64,000 bases of DNA. It comes from Halobellus sp. LT62. GTDB lineage: Archaea > Halobacteriota > Halobacteria > Halobacteriales > Haloferacaceae. A program made the position numbers and the translations under genes. Of this stretch, positions 17,643 to 26,453 are shown piece by piece. Within the stretch, counting starts at the first letter, position 1; each line of letters starts with the position of its first letter. The DNA is taken from the NCBI RefSeq assembly GCF_037031285.1, contig NZ_JAYEZO010000002.1:992001-1056000 (forward strand), given 5' to 3'. The notes beneath the pieces were generated by a model, which saw nothing but the letters and a program-made list of their open reading frames with translations, was not told the DNA's origin and searched no databases.

Positions 17643-18644
17643 ATGAGTCTGCTTCGATATGTCGTGCGGAGGCTGGCGCAATCTGTCTTCACGCTTCTCG
17701 GCGTTGTTACGCTCACGTTTCTGCTCATCAATGCAGCACCGGGCGACCCAGTTCGAATCTTCATCGGGCCGAGTGCCGACGCGGCGACTGTAGAGGCCAT
17801 TCGAACGCAGTTTGGACTCAACCAACCGCTACACGTGCGCTATTTCAAGTACCTCCTCAACGTGCTCCAAGGGGATCTCGGCCAGAGCATCAACTACCGA
17901 GTGCCAGTGACCCAAAAGATCCTCGAACGGTTGCCAGCGACACTTCTTCTCGTCGCCTCGAGTTTCACGTTCGCGATTCTCACCGCGGTTCCGATCGGCG
18001 TTCTGTCCGCGAAAAACCGAAATCAACTCTCAGATCACGTGTTCCGCATTCTCGGACTCATCGGGGTTAGCACCCCGAGTTTCTGGGTTGGTCTGCTACT
18101 TATCATCGTTTTCACCTACCACCTCGGGCTCTTCCCAGCGACCGGGCTCGTGATGCCGTGGGCGGATCCAGCCTCAGTCGACAACGCAACGACCCGTCTG
18201 GACGTCCTCTATGAGGCCGGGATGCACCTCCTGATGCCGACGCTGACGCTCGGCACGCTACAGATGGCCGCGATTATGCGAATCGAACGATCCTCGATGC
18301 TCGAAGTCCTCAACCAAGAATACGTGACGCTCGCCAGAGCGTTCGGCGTGAAAGAGCGAACGATGCTCCGAAAACACGCGTTCAAGAACGCACAGCTCCC
18401 CGTCTTGACCGTCATCGGACTGCAACTGACAACCGCGCTCGGGGGTTCTGTACTCACAGAGACAGTCTTCAGTATCAGTGGAATGGGTACGTTGATCGTC
18501 ACAAGCGTCAACGCCCGGGATTACCCGCTTATCCTCGGGGGGACGTTGTTTTACGCGTCCCTGTTCGTCATCGGCGTCCTCATTACGGATCTCCTGTACG
18601 CGTATCTCGACCCACGGATCTCCTACGGGGGTGCTGACAACTAA
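17643..18644 (+). CDS. ABC transporter permease, DppB-like
   Basis: 333 residues with six predicted helices. Typical DppB features are the N-terminal RYVVRRLAQSVFTLLGVVTLTFLLI, the GDPV motif, the long periplasmic loop, and the cytoplasmic coupling EAA loop (EYVTLARAFGVKERTMLRKHAFKNA). It forms a heterodimer with the next gene product. Its stop overlaps the next ATG (TAATG), indicating coupling. Confidence 0.94.
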   Translation: MSLLRYVVRRLAQSVFTLLGVVTLTFLLINAAPGDPVRIFIGPSADAATVEAIRTQFGLNQPLHVRYFKYLLNVLQGDLGQSINYRVPVTQKILERLPATLLLVASSFTFAILTAVPIGVLSAKNRNQLSDHVFRILGLIGVSTPSFWVGLLLIIVFTYHLGLFPATGLVMPWADPASVDNATTRLDVLYEAGMHLLMPTLTLGTLQMAAIMRIERSSMLEVLNQEYVTLARAFGVKERTMLRKHAFKNAQLPVLTVIGLQLTTALGGSVLTETVFSISGMGTLIVTSVNARDYPLILGGTLFYASLFVIGVLITDLLYAYLDPRISYGGADN

Positions 18645-19591
18645 TGAGCGACGCTGATGAAGGTTCCGTGTCGACAGACGTTCCTCGAACAGGATGGAGA
18701 GAGATAACGGAACAGCTCCGGAGTAACTCGACGTCGCGATGGGGAACGTATATCATCGCTGTCGTCCTCGCCGTGGCGGTCTGGGTGTTCATCGACGGTG
18801 TACTCTTGGATTATCACTTCGCCGAAAAGTACTGGTACAGTCCGGTGACCGCGCCTCCGGGATCACCGAGCTTGGCTCCCCCCGTCGGCATCACGAACCA
18901 GTTCGGGACCGGAACGTGGGCACACCCGCTCGGAACGGACCACCGCGGTCGCGACATCTTAGCACGCCTCGTGTACGGGACGCGTGTCGCGATCCAAGTC
19001 GGAATCGTCGCCACCGGCATCGGAGCCGTCGCCGGAACGGTCATCGGCGCTGTCTCCGGTTACTACGGCGGCTGGGTCGATGACGTTCTCCAGCGGTTCG
19101 TCGAGACGTTCTACGCGATCCCGTTTATCGTGCTGATGATCGCGATTATGTCCACGTTCGGCCGCGATCTCTGGATCGCCATCGTCGGCGTCAGCGTCAT
19201 CACGATGCCGATCTTCGCACGGCTGATTCGATCAGAGGTACTCAGCGTCCGCGAGGAGGAGTACATCGAGGCCGCGAAGGCCGCGGGACTCCGTGATCGC
19301 GACATCATTCGTCGACACGTGATCCCGAACAGTCTAGCTCCCGTGTTGGTACAGGCGACGCTTCAAGTCGGCGTGAACATCCTCATCGTCGCCGCGCTAT
19401 CGTTCCTCGGCTTCGGTGCGCAACCCCCAACGCCGTCGTGGGGCGCGATGTTGGCACAATCGCGAGAGTATATGTTACCGGACCCGTGGTTCAGCCTTTG
19501 GCCTGGACTCGCTATTCTGGTGACCGTGGTCGGGTTCAACCTCGTCGGAGACGGTCTCCGCGACGCCTTCGATCCGCGATTGGACGACTGA
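18644..19591 (+). CDS. ABC transporter permease, DppC-like
   Basis: 315 residues. A polar N-terminal tail precedes a first membrane helix (residues ~30-52), then HPLGTDHRGRDILARLVYGTRV, the DppC/OppC N-terminal signature, and the EAA loop EYIEAAKAAGLRDRDIIRRHVIPNS. The C terminus ends GLRDAFDPRLDD as in the family. Partner of the preceding permease; the ATPase gene follows after 22 bases. Confidence 0.94.
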   Translation: MSDADEGSVSTDVPRTGWREITEQLRSNSTSRWGTYIIAVVLAVAVWVFIDGVLLDYHFAEKYWYSPVTAPPGSPSLAPPVGITNQFGTGTWAHPLGTDHRGRDILARLVYGTRVAIQVGIVATGIGAVAGTVIGAVSGYYGGWVDDVLQRFVETFYAIPFIVLMIAIMSTFGRDLWIAIVGVSVITMPIFARLIRSEVLSVREEEYIEAAKAAGLRDRDIIRRHVIPNSLAPVLVQATLQVGVNILIVAALSFLGFGAQPPTPSWGAMLAQSREYMLPDPWFSLWPGLAILVTVVGFNLVGDGLRDAFDPRLDD

Positions 19592-19613
19592 GTAATCAAG
19601 AGATACGACAACT

Positions 19614-20714
19614 ATGAGCCACAATCCACTACTAACGGTCGAAAATCTGAAGACGCAATTCTTCACGAAATCGGGGACGGTTCAGGCGGTTGACGGCGTT
19701 TCCTTCAGCGTCGAGCGCGGCGAGATCGTCGGCCTCGTCGGCGAATCCGGCGCTGGAAAAAGCGTTGCCGTCCAGAGCATCCTCCGGCTCGTCGAATCGC
19801 CCGGGCGTATCGTCGGCGGTGAGATAACGTTTGACGACAAAACCATCGTCGGATTCGAGGAAGAACGAGACGAGAACGGCGAGCCGATCGAACGCGAGGA
19901 GATGCTCTCCGATTCCGAGATGCGCGCTGAGATTCGCGGGAGCGAGATCGCGCTCATCTTCCAAGATCCGATGGAGAGCCTCAATCCCGTGTTCACGGTC
20001 GGCGAGCAACTCTGTGAAGTCATCGAGATCAACCGAGATCTCTCTAAGAGAGAGGCTCGCAGCCGTTCGATCGAAATCCTCCGCGAAGTCGGTATTCCGC
20101 AGCCCGAAGAGCGGTTTGACGATTACCCGCATCAGTTCTCGGGAGGAATGCGACAGCGCGTCCTGATCGCGATGGCGCTCGGATGTGAACCGAAACTCAT
20201 CATCGCCGACGAGCCGACGACCGCGCTCGACGTCACGGTCGAAGGGCAGATCCTCGATCTCGTCTACGATCTGCAAAAGCGGTACGATACGAGCTTCCTC
20301 TGGGTCACCCACGACATGGGGATCGTCGCGGAGATTTGCGACCGGGTCAACGTGATGTACCTCGGCGAGGTCATCGAGCGCGCGAATGTGGATGACCTGT
20401 TTTACAACCCGCAGCATCCCTACACCAAAGCGCTGTTAGATTCGATTCCGCGTCCCGATCAGTCCACGGATACATTACGACCGCTCGAGGGATCGATGCC
20501 GGAACCGATCGATCCGCCGTCCGGATGTCGGTTCCACGATCGCTGTTCCGAGGCGCGAGCCGTATGCACTCAAACGCACCCGGATCTCCGTCTCGTTACT
20601 GACCACGAACAGTGGGCGGCCTGTCTCAAACACGACGCGTTCGAGGCAGACTACGAAACGAGTCCGGAACTCTCCTCGGAGGGGCTCTCAACGGTCGGTG
20701 GTTCCGATGAGTAG
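19614..20714 (+). CDS. ABC transporter ATP-binding protein, DppD-like
   Basis: 366 residues. Walker A is GESGAGKS at 43-50, the signature is FSGGMRQRV and Walker B is [12 protein letters not shown], followed by WVTHDMG. The C terminus has the oligopeptide-transporter extension with paired cysteines ([18 protein letters not shown]). An insertion between Walker A and the Q-loop ([19 protein letters not shown]) is charged and typical of haloarchaeal DppD. It overlaps the DppF-like gene by eight bases. Confidence 0.94.
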   Translation: MSHNPLLTVENLKTQFFTKSGTVQAVDGVSFSVERGEIVGLVGESGAGKSVAVQSILRLVESPGRIVGGEITFDDKTIVGFEEERDENGEPIEREEMLSDSEMRAEIRGSEIALIFQDPMESLNPVFTVGEQLCEVIEINRDLSKREARSRSIEILREVGIPQPEERFDDYPHQFSGGMRQRVLIAMALGCEPKLIIADEPTTALDVTVEGQILDLVYDLQKRYDTSFLWVTHDMGIVAEICDRVNVMYLGEVIERANVDDLFYNPQHPYTKALLDSIPRPDQSTDTLRPLEGSMPEPIDPPSGCRFHDRCSEARAVCTQTHPDLRLVTDHEQWAACLKHDAFEADYETSPELSSEGLSTVGGSDE

Positions 20715-22020
20715 CATAGAAGCGAATCCGCTCGTCCGTGTCTCGGGGCTGTCCAAGCACTTCGACAATTCGAGCGGACTGTTCGGCGGGTACGAATTCT
20801 CGCCGAATGGGCTGAGCTTCCCGTTCGAGTACGATCCGGAACTCGTCCGCGCGGTCGACGACGTCTCTTTCGAGATCGAACGCGGTGAGACGTTAGGGCT
20901 GGTCGGTGAATCCGGCTGTGGCAAATCCACACTTGCTCGCGTCATCTTACGACTCCTCCAACCGACCGAAGGGGACATCTATTTCGGCGGCGAGAACCTC
21001 GCGGAACTGAGCGACGAGGAACTCCGGCGGCGTCGAAAGGACATTCAGATAATCTTCCAAGACCCACAGTCGAGCCTCGATCCGCGGATGAAGGTCGGTT
21101 CGATCATCGAAGAACCGATGGAGGGTCACGGAATGTACGACGCTTCCGGCCGGGAGGAACGAGCGAAGGAGCTCCTAAATTCCGTCGGACTAGAACCCCA
21201 GTACTATCATCGGTATCCGCACGAGTTCTCCGGTGGACAACGCCAGCGGATCAATCTCGCCCGTGCCCTCTCGGTCAACCCCGAATTCGTCATCCTCGAC
21301 GAACCGACAAGCGCCCTCGACGTCTCGATTCAGGCGCAGATCCTGAATACGTTACAGGATCTCCAAGAGGAGTTCGACCTCACGTACCTGTTCATCAGCC
21401 ACGACCTATCGGTCATTCGCCATATAAGTGACCGTGTCGCCGTGATGTACCTCGGTGAAATCGTCGAGATCGGAGCCGCCGAGCGGATATTCGAAGAACC
21501 GAAACATCCGTACACGCGGGCACTACTGTCCGCGATTCCGGTTCCGGACCCTCGGAATCGGGGAGAGCGAAGCGTTCTCCACGGCGACGTGCCAAGCCCG
21601 ATCAACCCCCCGAGCGGTTGCCGGTTCCGCACGCGCTGTCCCTCGCTCATCCTTCCCGAGACAGACGAGCTAACCGAGGACGAGTGGAGCGATGTCAGAG
21701 AGTTCATCCGCGCCGTCGAACGCCGTTCGTTCGAAGCCAATGACACCGAGACGGTACGAGAAGCATTTCTCAACGGATCGCTCTCCGATCCCACGTGCGA
21801 GGAGGTCGTGCACGACGCGATCGAATCTGTCGTCGATGGCCGGTGGACGGACGCGATTACGCTCCTCGATCGACAGTTCGCCGAGAGGAGCATCTGTGCG
21901 AAGGAGAGTCCGTCCCTCGAACCCCCCGGCGGGAACGATACGACCCGAAAGGTATCGTGCCATCTGCATTCTTCCACTGCTGCAGAACGTTCGTCTGGAC
22001 ACCTAGGAGGGGAGAGATAG
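20707..22020 (+). CDS. ABC transporter ATP-binding protein, DppF-like, with long C-terminal extension
   Basis: 437 residues from ATG 20707, which overlaps the DppD-like stop; an earlier in-frame GTG is less likely. Walker A is GESGCGKS at 67-74, the signature is FSGGQRQRI and Walker B is [12 protein letters not shown]. Compared with bacterial DppF (about 330 residues) it has an N-terminal insert and about 100 extra residues after CRFRTRCPS, where the usual second cysteine pair is split by an acidic helical stretch ([21 protein letters not shown]) and a late KVSCHLH. Such extensions occur in haloarchaeal homologues; the role is unknown. Confidence 0.92.
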   Translation: MSSIEANPLVRVSGLSKHFDNSSGLFGGYEFSPNGLSFPFEYDPELVRAVDDVSFEIERGETLGLVGESGCGKSTLARVILRLLQPTEGDIYFGGENLAELSDEELRRRRKDIQIIFQDPQSSLDPRMKVGSIIEEPMEGHGMYDASGREERAKELLNSVGLEPQYYHRYPHEFSGGQRQRINLARALSVNPEFVILDEPTSALDVSIQAQILNTLQDLQEEFDLTYLFISHDLSVIRHISDRVAVMYLGEIVEIGAAERIFEEPKHPYTRALLSAIPVPDPRNRGERSVLHGDVPSPINPPSGCRFRTRCPSLILPETDELTEDEWSDVREFIRAVERRSFEANDTETVREAFLNGSLSDPTCEEVVHDAIESVVDGRWTDAITLLDRQFAERSICAKESPSLEPPGGNDTTRKVSCHLHSSTAAERSSGHLGGER

Positions 22021-22073
22021 CGAAGGCGTCCCCGCACAGACTGCACCGTCACCGAACATAGATACGTCCAACA

Positions 22074-23489
22074 ATGACCAAAGACACGATACACGAACGA
22101 ATCGAAGAACGTCGAACCGAACTCGTCTCGCTCACTCGCACCATCTGGGAAAATCCAGAGCTCGGGCTCCAAGAGACCGATTCCGCGGGTCTCCTCGCGA
22201 ACACGCTCGCCGAGGAGGGATTCACCGTTGAGCGTGGTATCGGTGGAATGCCGACGGCGTTCGCTGCTTCCTACGGAACCGGAGACCCGACTATCGGAAT
22301 CCTCGGCGAATACGATGCACTTCCCGGACTCTCGCAAAAAGTGGGGGCGCAACGAGAACCCGTTGAGGTCGGAGCCCCCGGACACGGATGCGGGCATAAC
22401 CTCTTCGGCGTCGGCAGTCTCGGTGCCGCAATCGCGATCAAGGAGGCGATCGAGAGCGGTGAAATCGACGGGACGATTCGCTATTACGGTTGTCCTGCGG
22501 AGGAAACGCTCGTTGGCAAGGTCTATATGGCCCGCTCTGGCGTTTTCGACGACCTCGATGCGGCGCTAACGTGGCATCCGAGCCAGGTATCGGCACCGTG
22601 GAAGGCACGGTCGCTCGCGATGAACTCTCTGGAGTATACGTTCACTGGGCAGTCAGCCCACGCGGCAGATTCGCCGGAATCTGGACGGAGTGCACTCGAC
22701 GCAGTCGAACTGATGAACCTCGGCGTCGAGTTTATGCGAGAACACATCTCTGAGGACGCCCGCATCCACTATTCGATTACGAACGGCGGCGGTGCACCAA
22801 ACGTCGTTCCGGCCGAGGCCTCGGTTTGGTACTTCGTCCGTGCGTCGACGCGGTCGGGCGTCGACCGGATCACCGACTGGCTCGACGACATCGCCGACGG
22901 TGCCACGTTGATGTCGCAAACGACCGTCGACCGCCAGTTCCTAACCGGCTGCTACGACTACATCGCGAACGACACGCTTTCGGACGTACTTCTCTCGAAT
23001 ATGCGCGAACTCGGAGAGATACCGTATACGGAGGCGGACCGGGAATTTGCGGCTGAGCTCAGAGACACGCTCGACGAAGCAACGATCGAGAGTCGACTCA
23101 GCGTACTTTCAGAACCTGTGCGTTCGGCTGCGAGAGACCAAGCGCTCTACTCGGAACCGATGGAATCGTTCGATGAGGGAACCGTGCTAAGCGGCTCAAC
23201 CGACGTGGGTGACGTCAGTTGGATCACGCCCGTCGCACAGTTTTGGTGCGCATCTTGGCCCGCCGGAACGCCCTCCCACACGTGGCAGGCAGTCGCCGCG
23301 AACGGCGACTTCGCGGCAACGTCCGCGGTTTACGCCGCGAAAGTTCTCGCAGGAAGCGCATACGATCTGTTCACGACTCCGTCGTTGATCGAGACGGCGA
23401 ACGAGGAGTTACGATCGACTCGCCCGCACGAGTACGAGAGTCCGCTTCCGGAAACCGCTGAACCACCTATGGAGATGGATGTGAACTGA
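22074..23489 (+). CDS. M20 family amidohydrolase, AbgB-like
   Basis: 471 residues, close to the length of AbgB (p-aminobenzoyl-glutamate hydrolase subunit B). Metal-site motifs are GEYDALPGLSQ around 79-88 and GHGCGHNLFGVG at 103-114. Later come GQSAHAADSPESGRSALDAVELM of the lid domain, and SGSTDVGDVSWITPVAQFW near the C terminus. M20 amidohydrolases cleave amide bonds of N-acyl or N-aminobenzoyl amino acids in the cytoplasm. An AbgA partner is not present. It begins 53 bases after the transporter ATPase, pointing to hydrolysis of the imported compound. Confidence 0.9.
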   Translation: MTKDTIHERIEERRTELVSLTRTIWENPELGLQETDSAGLLANTLAEEGFTVERGIGGMPTAFAASYGTGDPTIGILGEYDALPGLSQKVGAQREPVEVGAPGHGCGHNLFGVGSLGAAIAIKEAIESGEIDGTIRYYGCPAEETLVGKVYMARSGVFDDLDAALTWHPSQVSAPWKARSLAMNSLEYTFTGQSAHAADSPESGRSALDAVELMNLGVEFMREHISEDARIHYSITNGGGAPNVVPAEASVWYFVRASTRSGVDRITDWLDDIADGATLMSQTTVDRQFLTGCYDYIANDTLSDVLLSNMRELGEIPYTEADREFAAELRDTLDEATIESRLSVLSEPVRSAARDQALYSEPMESFDEGTVLSGSTDVGDVSWITPVAQFWCASWPAGTPSHTWQAVAANGDFAATSAVYAAKVLAGSAYDLFTTPSLIETANEELRSTRPHEYESPLPETAEPPMEMDVN

Positions 23490-23490
23490 T

Positions 23491-23622
23491 ATGCATACTG
23501 TAGAAACTACCTCTCTTACGACGGCTGTACAGCATCACACACCGGTCGAAACCGCGGTCGAGGGTATCCTCCGATCGATCGTTCGATTCGACAACGGCCC
23601 GGAGATGACCGACAATGAGTGA
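23491..23622 (+). CDS. Possible 43-residue protein in operon spacer
   Basis: An ATG two bases after the stop of the M20 gene opens a 43-codon frame that overlaps the start of the creatininase-family gene by eight bases. The product begins MHTVETTSLTTAV and ends DNGPEMTDNE; it has a short amphipathic centre and no known motif. The tight joins at both ends fit translational coupling, but a frame this short could be chance. It would fill the whole spacer. Confidence 0.35.
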   Translation: MHTVETTSLTTAVQHHTPVETAVEGILRSIVRFDNGPEMTDNE

Positions 23623-24349
23623 CTGCGGCCAGTACCGTCTCGATCAGATGACGTGGGAGGATGCCGAGGAGGCGTTCAAAACCGCTGACTACGTCGTCCT
23701 CCCGTGTGGAAGCACCGAGCAGCACTCGTTGCACCTTCCGACGTCAGTCGATACGCTTCGGTCGTTTCACCTCACGAACGAACTCGCGGAGCGTGCACCG
23801 GCTCACGACCTCGAGTTGCTGTTGCTTCCACCGCTCCAATACGGATACTCAGAGCATCACCTTCCCTTCTCGGGGACGATTACACTCGATGCCGACACGT
23901 ACCGCGACGTGATCGTCGACATCGGTCGATCGGTGAAGCGACACGGAGCAGAGCGGTTCCTGATTACGAACTTTCACGCGGGGAATATCGAGCCACACAA
24001 ACTGGCTATCGATCAGCTCCAACGACAGCACGAGCTACCGACGCGGTACGTGAACTGGACCGACTTCGCACGAGAGAAACTCGAAGAGCGCTTCGGCGAT
24101 AAGTGGGGTCACGCCGGCGAACACGAGACGAGCATCATCGAACACTATCGCCCGGATCTGGTTCGGCAGGAGAAAAAGCGACCACAGACACTACACGATC
24201 TCGCAGAATCGGAACAGTTCCAATATTTCGATGACTTGACTCTGGAGGGTGGGCTCGGTGATCCCACTGACTCCGATCCCGAGTTCATCGCAGACATAAT
24301 TGCGGAAACCACCGATAAAGTCCTCCGAGACCTCGAAATACAGGGATAA
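23615..24349 (+). CDS. Creatininase family amidohydrolase
   Basis: 244 residues. The family metal-binding pattern is visible: GSTEQHSLHLPTSVD at 32-46 (E35, H37, D46), GYSEHHLPFSGTITL at 77-91, and HAGEHETS at 166-173. The usual NGHGGN loop reads NFHAGN (119-124), keeping Asn, His and Asn but replacing two glycines. The family hydrolyses cyclic or linear amides (creatinine, formamides in flavin/F420 synthesis, others). Its place between an M20 amidohydrolase and a deacetylase-fold enzyme suggests a step in an amide catabolic route; the substrate is not assignable. Confidence 0.88.
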   Translation: MSDCGQYRLDQMTWEDAEEAFKTADYVVLPCGSTEQHSLHLPTSVDTLRSFHLTNELAERAPAHDLELLLLPPLQYGYSEHHLPFSGTITLDADTYRDVIVDIGRSVKRHGAERFLITNFHAGNIEPHKLAIDQLQRQHELPTRYVNWTDFAREKLEERFGDKWGHAGEHETSIIEHYRPDLVRQEKKRPQTLHDLAESEQFQYFDDLTLEGGLGDPTDSDPEFIADIIAETTDKVLRDLEIQG

Positions 24350-24350
24350 G

Positions 24351-24449
24351 ATGATCACCGAAACCACTGCAACCGAACGGTCTACGCCTCCGACGGCGGT
24401 GTGCAACGTACGACTGAGCGAATCCGCGGCGGAACGGAGAGTGCGATGA
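24351..24449 (+). CDS. Possible 32-residue protein in operon spacer
   Basis: ATG one base after the creatininase-family stop opens 32 codons ending in TGA that overlaps the deacetylase ATG (ATGA). The product starts MITETTATERSTPPTAV and is polar, ending in an Arg-rich tail. It mirrors the arrangement of the 23491 ORF one gene earlier. It may act only to couple translation. No homology recognised. Confidence 0.3.
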   Translation: MITETTATERSTPPTAVCNVRLSESAAERRVR

Positions 24450-25273
24450 GTCGGGCCACCGTCTGTCTCACCGTCGACTTCGATGCGGTCTCCTCGTGGA
24501 TCCATTCGTTCGGTGAGGCCGATAGCCCGACAAACCTCTCCCGGGGCGTATTCGGTGCCGACGTGGGTGCACCGCGGTTGCTCGAACTCTTCGATGCGCA
24601 CGATATTACGACCACGTGGTTCGTCCCCGGTCACACTATCGAGAGCTTCCCGGACGTCGTCGAAGCGGTATGGGCCGACGGAACCGGACACGATATCCAA
24701 CACCACGGATGGTCTCACACCCGCCCTCGGACGTACCCCGATAAAACGAGCGAACGAGCGGACATCGAGCGCGGAATCGAAGCGATCGAAGACCTCACGG
24801 GGCGTCAGCCGGTCGGCTATCGTTCCCCTTCGTGGGATTTCTCGGCCAATACGCTGTCGTTGCTCCGAGAGTTCGGGTTCGAGTGGGATTCGAGCCAAAT
24901 GGCGTCCGAATTCGAGCCCTATCGGCTTCGCGACGGGTGGCGAGCACCGGCGGATGCTCCGTACGAGCGGGGCGAGAAAACGGAAATCGTCGAAGTTCCC
25001 GTCTCGTGGCAGCGTGATGATTTCCCGGCCTTCGCCTTCAATCGCCAACGAGGCTACGCAAACGAGTCGGCCGTCTTCGAGATGTGGGAGGCCCAGTTCG
25101 ACTGGATGTATCAGAACGTCGAAAACGGGATCTACACGTTGACGATGCACCCGCAGATTATGGGATATTCTCACCGGGTTCAGCGTCTCGAGTCGCTTAT
25201 CGAGACTATCGACGCGTATCCAGACGTCGAATTCGCCACGATCGAGTCGGCGATCTCCGAGAGAGAGTCCTGA
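24446..25273 (+). CDS. Polysaccharide deacetylase (CDA1/PuuE-like) family hydrolase
   Basis: 275 residues with a NodB-type fold. Motif 1 is LTVDFDAVSSW (D11, D13), motif 2 is HHGWSH (H87 and H91, the HxxxH metal pair), and motif 3 is GYRSPSW at 124-130. There is no signal peptide, so it acts in the cytoplasm, unlike secreted chitin or peptidoglycan deacetylases. Cytoplasmic members include PuuE-type allantoinases and other amide or imide hydrolases, which suits the neighbouring amidohydrolases. ATG 24446 was chosen over an upstream in-frame start because it aligns with motif 1 spacing. Confidence 0.88.
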   Translation: MSRATVCLTVDFDAVSSWIHSFGEADSPTNLSRGVFGADVGAPRLLELFDAHDITTTWFVPGHTIESFPDVVEAVWADGTGHDIQHHGWSHTRPRTYPDKTSERADIERGIEAIEDLTGRQPVGYRSPSWDFSANTLSLLREFGFEWDSSQMASEFEPYRLRDGWRAPADAPYERGEKTEIVEVPVSWQRDDFPAFAFNRQRGYANESAVFEMWEAQFDWMYQNVENGIYTLTMHPQIMGYSHRVQRLESLIETIDAYPDVEFATIESAISERES

Positions 25274-25423
25274 CCTATTTCAGTCCGATGGGACTTCGTA
25301 CGTCGTCGGCTGCTTGCAAACGCTTCTCTCGGTACTCAGAGGTGTTATCGTAAATCCTCATAGAGTTCTCGCCACCCCGCGTGATGAGAATCTATGGACA
25401 GGTACGATAGTTCCTCTCAGAGC

Positions 25424-26149
25424 TCACACGAGATCCGAACCACCATCGACGTTCACGACGCTCCCTGTCATATACGCGCCACCGTCCCCGCATAAAAAGT
25501 GGACAACTCGCGCAACTTCATCCGGTTCGCCGAGACGACCGGCGGGTAGTCGCTCGACGAACGCGGCTAGTTCCGCTTCAGACCAGAGACCGGAGTCAGT
25601 CGCCAACGGTGTGTCGATAAGCCCCGGGACGACGCAGTTCACCCGCACAGCGGGCGCGAGTTGTTTCGCGAGCCCCTTCGTGAGACCGAAGATTCCCGCT
25701 TTCGACGCGGAGTAATGAACCCCCGCGCTCGCGCTCCCACGCTGGCCGGCTGTCGAGGAGATATTGACGATTGAGCCCTCCCCCCGCTCGTACATTCGGG
25801 GACCGACCGCGTGAACGACGTTGTACTGCCCCGTGAGGTTGATCTCGAGAACTTCGTGCCACTCCTCGGGCGTGAGGTCCGCGAGCCACGCATACCGGGA
25901 GACCGCAGCGTTATTCACTACCGCGACGCAGTTGTTCGACTCCTCGATGTCGTCAACGACGCGACGAACCGCGTCGTGATCGCGGACGTCCACAGTGTAG
26001 GTCGACACCGATTCGCCGAATTCATCGTGCAGGGATGGGTCGATATCGAGCGCGGCGACGCGATCGACCGATCCGTCGTCGAGAAACCGGTCAACTACGG
26101 CGCGACCGATTCCGGAAGCGGCACCGGTAACGAGGGCACACGTGGACAT
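25424..26149 (-). CDS. SDR family NAD(P)-dependent oxidoreductase
   Basis: 241 residues. The cofactor motif TGAASGIG is at 8-15, NNAAVS at about 87-92, catalytic Ser in VNISSTAGQ, YSASK, and VVPGLIDTPLA, all classical SDR. Asp36 in ALDIDPS at the end of beta-2 favours NAD over NADP. The C terminus ends VVNVDGGSDLV as in FabG/glucose-dehydrogenase-like members. It converges on the deacetylase gene and may oxidise a product of the same pathway; that link is inference. Confidence 0.93.
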   Translation of the reverse strand: MSTCALVTGAASGIGRAVVDRFLDDGSVDRVAALDIDPSLHDEFGESVSTYTVDVRDHDAVRRVVDDIEESNNCVAVVNNAAVSRYAWLADLTPEEWHEVLEINLTGQYNVVHAVGPRMYERGEGSIVNISSTAGQRGSASAGVHYSASKAGIFGLTKGLAKQLAPAVRVNCVVPGLIDTPLATDSGLWSEAELAAFVERLPAGRLGEPDEVARVVHFLCGDGGAYMTGSVVNVDGGSDLV

Positions 26150-26453
26150 ACCGTAGATTCGAACTCGACTATCTTAATTAACGCCTATGAGCAGTTCTGG
26201 CCACGTTGGCATCGGAACGCAGCGCGTTCTGGGTGACGAACGGGAGCTTCGCTCTCGGTGGTGCCCCCGATCCCGGTTCGAGGGGTGGCCGTCCGTCGGG
26301 AATGCGCGGTACGAATGTCGTCGAACAGACGCATAACAGAGATTCCCGTGGGTCGTTTGACGTGCCATCCGAACGATTTCGGATTCTCGCTCGAAACGGG
26401 AGTCATCAAGCAGCTCATACGAACTTGTGTAACTTAGATCCCGCAGCGCATCC
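26150..26453. other. Intergenic region between SDR and sensor kinase genes
   Basis: 304 bases. An AT-rich ttaattaa at about 26175-26182 lies 26-33 bases before the SDR ATG on the minus strand and is its likely TATA element. The rest is GC-rich; a minus-strand frame reads YELLDDSRFERESEIVRMARQ but has no family I recognise and no clear start, so no gene is called. Confidence 0.5.
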
